Of a DNA stretch of 64,000 nt, positions 54,763 through 64,000 are shown in pieces (positions within the stretch are counted from its first letter, which is position 1; the number at the start of each line of letters is the position of its first letter). This stretch comes from Epichloe hybrida. Its lineage: Eukaryota > Ascomycota > Sordariomycetes > Hypocreales > Clavicipitaceae. Below the pieces are notes generated by a model that was not told the origin of the DNA, ran no database searches, and saw only the letters and a program-made list of their open reading frames with translations. The stretch covers positions 434,001-498,000 of the forward strand of contig JAFEKR010000024.1 of NCBI GenBank assembly GCA_019022495.1, in the 5' to 3' direction. The position numbers were made by a program, and so were the translations under genes.

Positions 54763-55236
54763 AGCATGCCCATTTTAACATGCATCTATCGCATGGGTGG
54801 CCATCATGTATTATTGGGGACCCCTGCTCCATGTAGAATTTGGCATGGTGACCATGCTTGTACAACATCACACTGCACGAGACGGATATGCATAGGTGGA
54901 AGGCGATGGAACATGAACGGCAAAGTATCAAGCTACACTACACACCATTGAGCACCATATGTAATATTTGTCTCCACTCGGAACGGCATCTCATCTCATG
55001 GCGCATGAATCGGAACGTGACAGGGCCAGGCGTCATGACGCATGGACAATCGCTGACTGCAGATTTCAGTAGCAAAAACATGATGCTGAATTGTAACATT
55101 TTACATTAGACTCAAAAAATTGCAAAAATAAAAATAAAAAAATGCATCACATCAATACCGTTACAACCAACGCCGTAAAAAAAAAAAAAAAAAGAGGAAG
55201 AGTGCGATATGGCATCGCCATCCCAACCCTCACAAT
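54763..55236. other. Convergent intergenic region
   Basis: 3' regions of MIA40 and the OM14-like gene. A run of about 17 A near 55177. No gene seen. Confidence 0.5.
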
Positions 55237-55944
55237 CTAAGAGCCACCCTTGTTGCCCTTGACCAGATATCGTCCAAGGACAGCCTCCACGGCACCAACG
55301 CCAGCCAGAATACCAAACCCTACACCAGCCTTCTTCCAGTCGAGGTTGCCCCTCTCGTACAGGCCCCATGCCTTGTATCCCAGGTAGGAGCTGACGCCGA
55401 TGACGGCGGCGAGATTGGTCAAGGCCAGGGCACCAGCACTGCCATCCGACAGGCTGGCGAACTGCTGGGTGATCCAAGAGTCGGCGTTGCGCGCCTTCTT
55501 CGCGGCATGCTTCTTGGCATGTTGGGCCTTGACCTTGGCGGCCTCGGCCTCGCGCTCCAGCCGCTCAGCTTGCGTGTCCGTCTGGACATGCTGCTCGAGA
55601 AAGTCGGACGGCACGGTGCGCACGCTGGGGACGTCAACGTCGATGAGGGAGGCAGTGGATGCGGACTCGTTGTTGACGAGCTCCACGGGCTGAGGAGCAG
55701 CGGCCTGCGCGTTTCAGGTGTCAGTCATTCGGCCCCAGCGGCTACATGACGAGTCACGTCCCGCGGCGAAGATAGTATCTATCAGGGGGGTAGGAGGAAA
55801 AGGGGGTGGAATGTTGCGCGACGCGATGCGATGCGCTTCACTCACCTCCTCGGGAGTCTGCTTGGGACCGCTGGCGGCTACTTCGGCGTAAGACACTGTG
55901 ACGCGGGCAGGCAATGAGCTTTCCAGGTTCTTGTAAAATGCCAT
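55237..55944 (-). CDS. OM14-like mitochondrial outer-membrane protein
   Basis: Exons 55846-55944 (MAFYKNLESSLPARVTVSYA) and 55237-55704, with a 141-bp intron (GTGAGT..CGCAG), 188 residues. An Ala/Lys-rich charged helix (EREAEAAKVKAQHAKKHAAKKA) is followed by two hydrophobic segments (GALALTNLAAVIGVSSYLGY and GVGFGILAGVGAVEAVLG) joined by KAWGLYERGNLDWKKA, and a basic tail. This matches my memory of the fungal OM14 C-terminal domain family; yeast Om14 is an outer-membrane protein linked to ribosome docking. The family call is moderate; the membrane topology is clear. Confidence 0.6.
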
Positions 55945-56694
55945 GGCCACGTGAGGGAAAAGCTGACTTACTGATTGATTGGGGTCTCGGGGCTGAGAGG
56001 GAATCCGGATAAATTGCAGGGCTTTGTTGTAGAGATTTGCGTTGCCGTGCCTGGGACTGGACAAGGAAAGAAGGTGTGTTGAAGGGAAGTTGTGACTGCC
56101 CATTTCATGTGACGCGGCGGTCCGGGCAACGCCTCCAGCCCCGTCAATGGATGGATGGATGACGTACTTGGCGAACCTCAGTGAGAGCCACGACCCACCC
56201 ACCAGCCGGTCAACGGCTGGTCGCCATGGAAGTCATCGACTGAACTATTACCGCCAGTCGGCACCGCTCCGTTTCCGATTCTTTCCCAGGTTCGATTACT
56301 CGGACCTGTGGATGCCAAGGCAAGAATACGCTGTCGAGGCGTCAAATCATGCTCAACCTTTTTATCCATTTCCTCGACTGGTATCTTGTCACTTTGCATG
56401 AAGCGATGCGGGGCAAGATGCGACGAGCAAGTGAATGCATTTCTTAAGAAATGAAAAAAGGAAGAAGAAAAAAATTACTCCTAACCATGACAAAAGCTTG
56501 ATCCCTCCCTGAATTCAGGTCCAACTCCCCAGACCAACGCCGTGCCAACGGGTATCACGATTTCAGAGCCGCTCGCCTACCCTTCTTAAAACCGGGGCAC
56601 CAGCTCCATGCGAAGATTATTTGTCTCGTGTATCATGCATTTACTTTTCCAGGGAATGAACCTTGTTGCCAAAGTCTTCTAATGATGTGGGGTA
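55945..56694. other. Intergenic, no gene seen
   Basis: Upstream of the OM14-like gene and downstream of the Myb/SANT-like gene. A minus-strand frame of 73 residues at 56178-56399 is open but unlike anything I know; no splice context supports it. Confidence 0.45.
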
Positions 56695-58007
56695 TCATGG
56701 CGATTTTCGAAATTCTTCGTCGAGTCTCATTACCCAGTGCTGCCTCATGCGCCAGGACATTTTGCAATACATCAACGCCTTGCTCTCATCGACCAAGACG
56801 TTTTCTGCTATCTTGATCTGCAAATCCATATCTGCGTCTGCGAAGTCTCCGAAGAACTGCTCCAGAGCCATTTCACACCATCTTGAGCCGATGGAGGACT
56901 GCACGACGTCACAGATAGGCTTCTCCGGCGGCGGCTGCGAAGGACTCCGGGTCCATCTTGTCGTCGCGGGCGGAGCACCACTTGGTGATTCACATGTAGA
57001 TGCATCCGTATTCGGAAGCAGATTGTTTGACGATGCGGGACCTACAGCCACTGAATCGTCCGCGAGGGAGGTCCGTTGCCTCTTGCCTGGTGACGCGGCC
57101 AATAGCAGGGTTCTGCCATGATGGGCTGAAGAGGGCGGCGGCGGCGGCGGCGGCGTTGTGCCGAACAGGCCGTCGCTTTGGGCTATTGGAAGCGCCCGCT
57201 TCTTTGCTTGATTTGCCGGCTCATCTGGAGGAGTCAAGGCGGATGGTTGTGTAGTCGCCGTTCGAGGAGGAAGGGCGGCCGACGTCGACGTCTGGCTCGA
57301 AGATGATTCCGCTGGCCCAGGGCTGTCCTGGCTGGTGGGACCATTTGAAGGTTCAGACTGTAGATGCAAGACACCGGTTCCTGGCATCTCAGACTCGTCA
57401 CCCGGCTGTCCATCGGTTCTCCTACGCGGTTTCATGATCCTTTTTGGCGCACCTCCCGACCCGATAACGTCGGGGTACAGGATCTCCATGTATTCTTCAT
57501 GATCAAACGGTCGACCCCGGAGGGCTTTCGAAAGAGGCTCTTTCTGTCCACCTGTCATGTCAGTTTTCTCTTGCTCTATTTTGCCTCGTCTTGAGTTATC
57601 CTGACTACGCCATCGGCACAAGACACACCCACCTCTATGTGCGCCCTCCAAGCGTCTTCCGTGGCAGTCACTGTTTTCAACACTGAATTATATGCAAAGT
57701 CTGGGTCCTCGCGAAGACCACGCCAAAGGCGGAATCGCTTCCGCGCATTGTCGCTCTTGTTGATGAGGTGGCTCTTTGCAGGATATGCACCATGGCAGTC
57801 CTGGAGGACTTGCGCAGCGCGCTCCCAAGCCTCAGCTTTGAAACTGTTATTTTCTCGCAAACCGAGTTGGACGCTGTCACAGAGGCTGCGGAAGAAAGTC
57901 GTCTCGTATGCGGGTGTCCAGCTGAAACGTGGAGCGCGGCGGTCACGATCGACACGGGAAGACCCTTGCCCGTCGGGGCCGAGCATGTCGATGTCGTCTT
58001 CAGACAT
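56695..58007 (-). CDS. Myb/SANT-like DNA-binding domain protein
   Basis: The start at 58007 gives MSEDDIDMLGPDG and then a Myb/SANT-like helix bundle: FSWTPAYETTFFRSL, WERAAQVLQD, SHLINKSDNARKRFRLWRGL. This is the domain type found in plant and fungal proteins related to PIF/Harbinger-associated Myb factors (Myb_DNA-bind_3). The inferred intron runs from 57552 to 57628 (G|GTGTGT..GACAG). Exon 2 (56695-57551) has a Pro/Ser/Thr-rich middle with eight prolines in a row and a conserved-looking C-terminal helix region (MALEQFFGDFADADMDLQIK). About 411 residues; a nuclear regulator by inference, targets unknown. The donor choice is uncertain by a few bases. Confidence 0.7.
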
Positions 58008-58366
58008 GGTGCGTGGAGGTCCGAGACGGTGCAAATTTCGATACTGCAACCCTTGCGCTTGCGACAGGGCCGGCGATCAGGTACCACGGCGCGCTGCATC
58101 AACGCGGCGGCGGCCTGCAAGCTTTGGGGTGCGATGCAGATGGGTAATTTGGTTAAGAGGACTGGTCAACAGTAATTCGCAAAGCAAGCATAAAGCGGTC
58201 CATCGGACCCTGGGGAAGGGACGTCGGAGCGCGGGCATCGCCTGCCGAATACGGCAGCCTGTTGTGCAGCCACTAAGCCAGTACCCTGGTACGCGTGAGC
58301 CAGTCTTGCGAAAAGATTATAATTTTCAATAGTATCATTGGAAACCAATGGTTCAACCAATGATAC
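58008..58366. other. Upstream of Myb/SANT-like gene; palindrome before tRNA-Ala
   Basis: No gene. It ends in a perfect 10-bp inverted repeat (GTATCATTGG 58332-58341, CCAATGATAC 58357-58366) that abuts the first base of tRNA-Ala. Confidence 0.6.
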
Positions 58367-58460
58367 GGGCGGATGGTTTAGTGGTATAATACTCCCTTAG
58401 CATGACCACGCATGGTTTCAGGCATGGGAGTGGTCCGGGGTTCGATTCCCCGTCTGTCCA
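58367..58460 (+). tRNA. tRNA-Ala (anticodon AGC) with an intron
   Basis: Acceptor GGGCGGA pairs with TCTGTCC and gives a G3:U70 wobble, the alanine identity element. The D arm TGGTTTAGTGGTATAATA is present. The anticodon stem CTCCC/GGGAG encloses TT-AGC-A, interrupted by an intron of about 22 nt at the canonical site. The T arm is CGGGG-TTCGATT-CCCCG. Discriminator A at 58460. Confidence 0.9.
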
Positions 58461-60630
58461 GTGTAGGTGGTTCGAGTTCACCATTGTACCCTTTTTTTTT
58501 GCCCTCGGGAGGCAAAGTCTGTAACTTTTGTTAGGAGTTATGTCCACGATTGCGAACAGCCTGTGTAAATAAAACAACAAGTGGCTGTAGACCACATCAT
58601 AGGGGGAAGCCGTGTATATTGGTTATATCAATAGCCATAAAATTCTTTGCCATCTAGCCATCATGTTGCTTTGCTAGCATCATTACGCCAGTTGATACAA
58701 GTCGAAACACCCGAGCGAGTCGGTGCCTTTGAACGAACCTGGTACACAGATCGAGTTGCATCCAAGGAGATGATATCCTGGCGGGAATAGGATGAATAGG
58801 ATGGCCATCGCCCCCTTGCATCCGGGGGTGCCATGAGGCGAGAAGCCAATCACGGCGTGCCTGCGCGCCTGCCTTGCCGGACCCTCTCATCTTCCTTCCT
58901 TTCTTTTTTTCAGCTGATCTGTCCAGTCGGCGGTCAGGAGCGCGCCAAGTCGGCAATGTGTGGCTGGTGATGCTCATCCCGTGGCAAGGTGGTTTCAGCC
59001 GGGGGACATGTGAAGGAAAAAAAAGAAGAAAAAGAAGAAGAAGGAGGACGTGTTCATGCGAGGGTCCGTGCAACGACTTTTGCAAGAGTCATTGGCGACT
59101 GGGGCAATGAGCCTGGCATTTCTGGATCCCCCGTCGAGTCACGACCGAGTCATGTTCGCAACGGGCCGGAACATGGGATGCATGCATTTCCATCGCCACA
59201 GATTAGCGAGCTCGTTGGCGAAAAAGAGGATCCGAGACACGGACGGGGATGGCCGGGTCGCTGACGGGCTCTATGTAATCCGTATTTCATTCATCATGCA
59301 CGAGCACCCGGTTCCAGTTCCACTGGGGTACCGAGAGGAAGTTGCAGTTTGCAAATTCCCTTCATGTAATGTGTTGCAAGCCCCGGCGTGCGACAATGCG
59401 TGCGCTTCACGTCACGTTCCATGGGCTGGCTCCGTGACACCCAGAACAATCAGCACCACGGGGGTCTCTGCATCTCCGGGAATCCATCCGTCATCTTATT
59501 CTTGGGGAATCCATCCATCATCTTGGGGAATCCCATCATCTGGGGATCCACGTGCCGACCGGCCCAATGCAACCTCGACCCCCCCCCCCCCCTGCCACTT
59601 TTCTCCGAACCAAGCATTGGCAAGTTGCTCCGTAAGTCGTCGTCGGCCAAAGACGAGATGCGCCGTGCCACAGCAACAGCGCAGCACATGACTGAGGGAA
59701 CACGTTCCCCGTCGAGCCAGACAGGATTCCACGCTCTTCCCCCCCAGCCAAGTCCCGTGTTATTTCGCGACTCGACCGCCATATACAGCACCGCACTCCG
59801 GCACCAGACGCACAACGCGCCCCATTGAAGTGAAGTGGCCCGGAGGGACGACCCAGGCCTTTGTATACCGAAACAGAAAAAATAGGCGACAAGGAGTTGG
59901 TCCATGGCAAGATGTTGCGCCGGGCTGCGCTAGCACTCTTTCAGTATCAGAGTCCCATCGCATCTTGTCGAGATAGATCCCCCAAGTTCCCCAAGCCAAA
60001 GGGGTTTGGCACAAGTGAGAGAGAAGGCCACCCGAGCACGTGTCCCCATGGCCTCTTGATTCGGCCCTTCCATCAAGAAGGCGCACGGAGTTTCTGCGCC
60101 TGAGCAATTCGATCAAGTAGGACCATTCGACATTTTCATCATGCGGTGCAAAAAATATTGCAAGGCTTGCACCAATCATGCTGTCTTGTATGAATCGTCT
60201 TCCCGTAGGATGCCCCCCCCACGTTTCCATGAGCTAGGCCCAATGTGCCTTTTCTGCCCGGATGGGACGTTTCCAGGATGGGCAACTTGTCGTGGTCACT
60301 TGGGATGAGATTAGGGTCCCCTTGTCTCGTAGTCCTTGCCATTTTGATCTGGAGACATCCTCCCCCCCCCCAAGTGTCTTCTTTGAAAGTGAAGAGCGCG
60401 GAGCAAGGAGGTATAATAACTTGACCATGTTCCCACCTCTCGCGCTGAAACTGTTTCCGTGAATGGGGTGGGAGGGCAAAGCAAAGAACGTTTCGCTTCT
60501 TCTTCTTCTTCTTCTTCTGTGTAAGTGTGTTTGTGGCAGCAGAATACTTTGCCGCTGTGTGTCATATACACGATTCGTTCTTGTTGTATATATATATCAC
60601 CACCCCTTGATTGTTTCTTCGGCACACAAG
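58461..60630. other. Long gene-free stretch
   Basis: About 2.1 kb with only chance frames on both strands. Features: TTTGCCCTCGGGAGGCAAA hairpin near 58500, GAATCCATCC(A/G)TC degenerate repeats at 59482-59540, a 14-C run at 59579-59592, a TTCTTC tract near 60500, and a TATATATAT stretch at about 60588 before the GH16 gene. Confidence 0.55.
58491..58499 (+). terminator. Pol III terminator of tRNA-Ala
   Basis: A run of about nine T, 30 bases after the tRNA 3' end. Confidence 0.55.
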
Positions 60631-61579
60631 ATGATCAACCACCACCGACTACTGGCCGGTGTGCTGGCTCTCGCTGCCTCGGCGAGCGCGTGGGGTGCCC
60701 CCGGCTACGCGGGATTCAACCTCAGATGGCAGGAGACGTTTGGCGGCGCGGGAGGCAGCGCCCCGAACACGGGCAACTGGAACCTGATCGACGGATACCT
60801 CGACGTCAACGACGAGTGGCAGACGTACACGGCCAGCGCGCGCAACGTGCAGCTCAGCGGGGGCAACACGCTGCAGATTGTGCCGTGGAGGGACGCGTCG
60901 GCGCGGAGGGGGTGGACGTCGGGCCGGCTGGAGAGCAAGTACGTCCTGACGCCCGACGCCGGCAGGGTCACGAGGGTCGAGGCCTCTCTCCGGACCGGCT
61001 CCAACGCCCAGGCCGGCAAGCAGGGCGTCTGGCCGGCCTGGTGGATGCTCGGCGACTCGATCCGGCACGGCAGGGGCTGGCCGGCGTGTGGCGAGCTCGA
61101 CGTCATGGAGCAGGTCAACGGGCAGCCGGCCGGGCACGGCACGGCCCACTGCCAGCAGTACCCCGGCGGCGTCTGCGACGAGCCCGGCGGCATCGGGAGC
61201 ACCGTCGCCGTCGCCAACGACAACAACTTCCACGTCTGGCGCCTCGAGTTCGACCGCCGCCCCGGGGACTGGGCCCGCCAGTCCATCACCTGGTTCGTCG
61301 ACGGCCGCCAGTTCCACCGCATCACCGGCTCGCGCATCGCCGACCGCGCCACCTGGCTCTCTCTGTGCCAGAGCCCCATGTACTTCATCCTCAACGTCGC
61401 CGTGGGCGGCAATTGGGTACGTTTTCTCTCTCTCTGGGGGAAGGAATTCCTTCCAAAAAGTAATCGTGCCAGAGTTCTGACTCCGAATCTCCTAGCCGGG
61501 CGCCCCCAATGGCGCAACCCAGGACGGCTACGGCGCCATGATGGAAGTCGCATACGTCGCCCATTACACCACCGCCTGA
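60631..61579 (+). CDS. Secreted GH16 family beta-glucanase
   Basis: Endo-beta-1,3(4)-glucanase or laminarinase-like enzyme, likely acting on cell-wall glucans outside the cell. The signal peptide MINHHRLLAGVLALAASASA is followed by a single GH16 domain. The catalytic motif is GELDVMEQ (Glu155 nucleophile, Glu160 acid/base), and the glucan-binding region contains GVWPAWWMLG. Exon 1 (60631-61416) joins after NVAVGGNW, through a 79-bp intron (GTACGT..CCTAG), to exon 2 (61496-61579), which encodes PGAPNGATQDGYGAMMEVAY; 289 residues. No GPI signal. The gene is very GC-rich. Confidence 0.92.
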
Positions 61580-61878
61580 CTTGTCAAAGTCGACTCGACC
61601 AATGTTCATTTCCTTTCCATGGCCATGATTCCCACCACTTGCCCACCACTTGCCCACCACTCTCGACTATTTATACTGCGTCGCCGCTCGGCATCTTATT
61701 CTTCTCTGTACACATAGTATTCCCCAGTCGCTTCCTCCGGCTGCTCGTACATAGGGCCTGCTCTCGCTACACTACATATGCAGCACTGTACATACAAATT
61801 CTCGAGCCGTTGTTCTTAATAAACCCTCCTTCGTCAAACAAGTCTCCCGTCATGATGTTTGTTGCATAATGTTTTTAT

Positions 61879-63052
61879 TCATCCACGACTTCCTTGCTCC
61901 AGCTGCTCAATCTTCCGTTCAGCCTCCCGTCTGTTCTTCTCCTGCAAATCATATACTTTCTGCAGCTCCTCCACCATGAATGGTTTCAACGCAGACAACT
62001 TGCCTGCTCGATAGTCGTACACGGCCAAGTCCTCGAAGCATCGTGCCGCCACGCGTCTGTGCATCTCGGAGTAGATGACGGCGTCGAGGAATATGCTGGT
62101 GCAGCTGCCGGTTGGTCGCTGAGAGAGTCTATGTATGACTGTGATCTTGTCGGGATATGTGACGGGCTGGCCGAGTGCGCAGTGTAAGCTTTCAACGAGC
62201 TTCCTGGAAACAAGGAGGGGGGTTGGCAGAAGGGAGCAAGCAAGCAGACTGACGAGTTTGAAATCAGTCTTGATGCTCTTCAGGATGAGACCAATGCCAC
62301 GGGGTCGCACCATGTCGAGCCACTGCTGGCGCTCTTCCGGTGGTGCGTACGGCGCAAACGACGTAACCCAGTTGACACGCCCGGATTCAGCGTATCGGTT
62401 GTACATGATGTTGTTGACGTGACCTTTACTTGGCATTCATGAGTATAAATGCTGGAAAAGAGAACTCGCCAGTTCCAAAATGCTGTTTTTTTCTTGCTTA
62501 CCCTGTTTACCCGCCTGAGCTTAGTGCACGGCAATTTTCCTCTTTTTTTTTTCTTTCTTCCAACAGTGAAGCGGGCTGTGCAACACAAGGAGGACTCACC
62601 ATGCTATCCTGTATTCACCACATATCAGATGGCGCGTCCAAAGTCAGCAGGCATCTCGGCTTCGTGCTCGTCCTCATCTCTCCTCCGGGAAACGTTACCA
62701 TGTCGCCCCAGGCCACGCCAAACTTGTCGAGGCCCCTCCACCGCTCTTCGGTGAGGAAGCCCTCCCTGCCAGCCGACAGCGCGAGCCAGTGACTGTCCAG
62801 GTAGTCGGACGTCTTCCTCAACCTCTCGGCATCTTCTCCCCGGGCATTGGCGCCCAGGGCCTTGATGCGGCTCTGTAGATCCGAGAGCCACCGCGGATTC
62901 AGAGCAAGTGCCGACCCGGAAGCGCTCCTCCCTGCGCTCCCTGCGGTGCTCGAACTGGACTTCCGCGCCGGCGTCCGCAATGCGTGCCGGGCTGTGCTGC
63001 TGCAAGCACGAGGGTTGACCAGGCGCTGCATTGCATGCATCGCGGTCGGCAT
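61879..63052 (-). CDS. HotDog-fold (4HBT) thioesterase, probably mitochondrial
   Basis: Start at 63052 (MPTAMHAMQRLVNPRACSSTARHALRTPARK): an Arg/Ser-rich, acid-free leader resembling a mitochondrial presequence. Exon 1 runs to about 62698 (..LDKFGVAWGDM). The HotDog helix block GHVNNIMYNRYAESGRVNW is on an exon starting at 62423. An 87-bp stop-free intron (62167-62253, GTCAGT..GGCCAG) then joins TDFKL to PVTYPDKITVIHRL. The last exon ends LEQGSRG. A tiny exon between 62698 and 62423 is probable (near 62604-62614), but its exact borders do not restore frame cleanly. It presumably hydrolyses an acyl-thioester; substrate unknown. Confidence 0.75.
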
Positions 63053-64000
63053 GTCTTACGGCAACGGGTACGGATTAGATTGCTAACGATGGATTGATGA
63101 ATGGAACCTGGATGAGGCTGCTGGGACCTTCCTTGTCTGCGGATTGTCTGGGTTGCTTACGTACAGCATAAGTGCTCACTGCTTACGTACATACGTCAAC
63201 AAGTTTTGTTTTGTGGGCAAGAACCGAACCGAACCGGGGCCGATAAAGTCGAGGAAGTCGACGACGCCGTGGCAGTCCTTTTCTCGCATTCTCAGAAGCG
63301 CTGCTTTCCCGCAAAAGGCCCGGACTCGTACTCCCCCGGCCTTGGCGTCGGCGAGAAGGAACCGACTTGGCATGAACGGACAAGGCAATGTCAGGACTCA
63401 GGAATGAGGGGGCCAGAGACATGGCAATTTACGTGAGTGTCATGGGAAAGACACCACGGCACTTGGCACATGGCAATCAAGGATGCGACATATCTTGGAG
63501 GGAAGGTCAGGGGTAACAGGTGACATGTCGGACAGGTTGCTTGCCACGCAGCGCCCCATCGCACGGTTCCCTCGGCGACCACCATCGCACCATCACCTTT
63601 GCCACAGTTTGTCGACATGTTCGATGTTGTAAATCTGGACATGGAGGCGTGGTATCATTTTTGCGTTAAACTCACATGTCCTAATTATGAAATAAGAAAG
63701 AAAAACACTGATGCAAATGAACAAGTTGTATCCCCCCCCCCAAAAAAAAAACCCCCCCCCAAATTATTTTCTAGAGTTGCATCATGTGGACTCTTGTCCC
63801 AGCCCTTCTTATTTCTTTGTCGCCAAGTTGGCAACACTCGGTCGGCGACTGGCCGAAGGGGTACCTCGAGGAGTTCCTCTTGGGGTGACGCGGCTTTCAC
63901 CAAAGAAGCGGTGCTGTTGGCTGTATCGTCGCTCGTTGGTAGGGCGTCCCGGCACTCCTGAAGCGGAAGCAGCGGATCCTGCGCAATTTGTTTGGTCAGT
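63053..64000. other. Right-end intergenic region
   Basis: No gene recognised. A C10-A10-C9 homopolymer mosaic occupies 63732-63760, a region prone to assembly error. Any gene beyond must start outside the window. Confidence 0.5.

Noticed and set aside
58641..60460. Numerous 60-210 residue frames on both strands between tRNA-Ala and GH16
   Set aside because: No motif, inconsistent codon bias and frequent homopolymers; most likely non-coding.
60525..61463. 312-residue plus frame and long minus frames over GH16
   Set aside because: Very GC-rich DNA opens all frames; only one frame has the signal peptide and ELDxxE site.

Overview
The window looks like a nuclear fragment of a filamentous ascomycete (Pezizomycotina), most likely a sordariomycete of the order Hypocreales. 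The evidence is GC-rich genes with many 50-130 bp GT..AG introns carrying CTRAC-like branch points, fungus-type homologues throughout, two intron-containing tRNA genes, and AT-rich blocks whose repeats differ only by transitions, the mark of repeat-induced point mutation (RIP). The order is an inference; the species cannot be read from the sequence.

Layout. 1-9430 is an AT-rich compartment holding a complete but RIP-killed Ty1/copia retrotransposon (706-6977, matching 231-bp LTRs, CTAAG target duplication). The GC-rich euchromatic part starts abruptly: ISD11 (Fe-S cluster assembly), an unidentified acidic protein, a small membrane protein with an apparent compensated frameshift, EMC1, and a lineage-specific ORF ending in a 105-bp in-frame minisatellite. 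Then come tRNA-Leu and MCD4 (GPI anchor synthesis). 25016-35940 is an accessory, decaying region: GNAT and P450 pseudogenes, a ceramide synthase, a trans-acting enoyl reductase with a mutated splice donor, a CYP52-like P450 relic, a thioester-reductase relic of a PKS-NRPS or NRPS, and one intact P450. I read this as the remains of a secondary-metabolite cluster.

36361-37690 is a second AT-rich block with a hAT-type miniature transposon (8-bp target duplication). After it lie the convergent tyrosine-catabolism pair FAH/MAI, a secreted CVNH protein, a PTR2 peptide transporter with a His-Asp tract, and a P450 + MFS pair next to a Tc1-like MITE. The right third is housekeeping: BOS1 SNARE, thiamine pyrophosphokinase (with an apparent 1-nt frameshift), MIA40, an OM14-like mitochondrial protein, a Myb/SANT-like protein, tRNA-Ala, a GH16 glucanase and a HotDog thioesterase.

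No wholly new system is obvious. The best leads are the degraded PKS-NRPS-like locus, the two miniature transposon families, the minisatellite ORF and the frame-disrupted conserved genes. Exon borders were inferred by eye from splice motifs, reading-frame continuity and recalled family conservation; no search was run.
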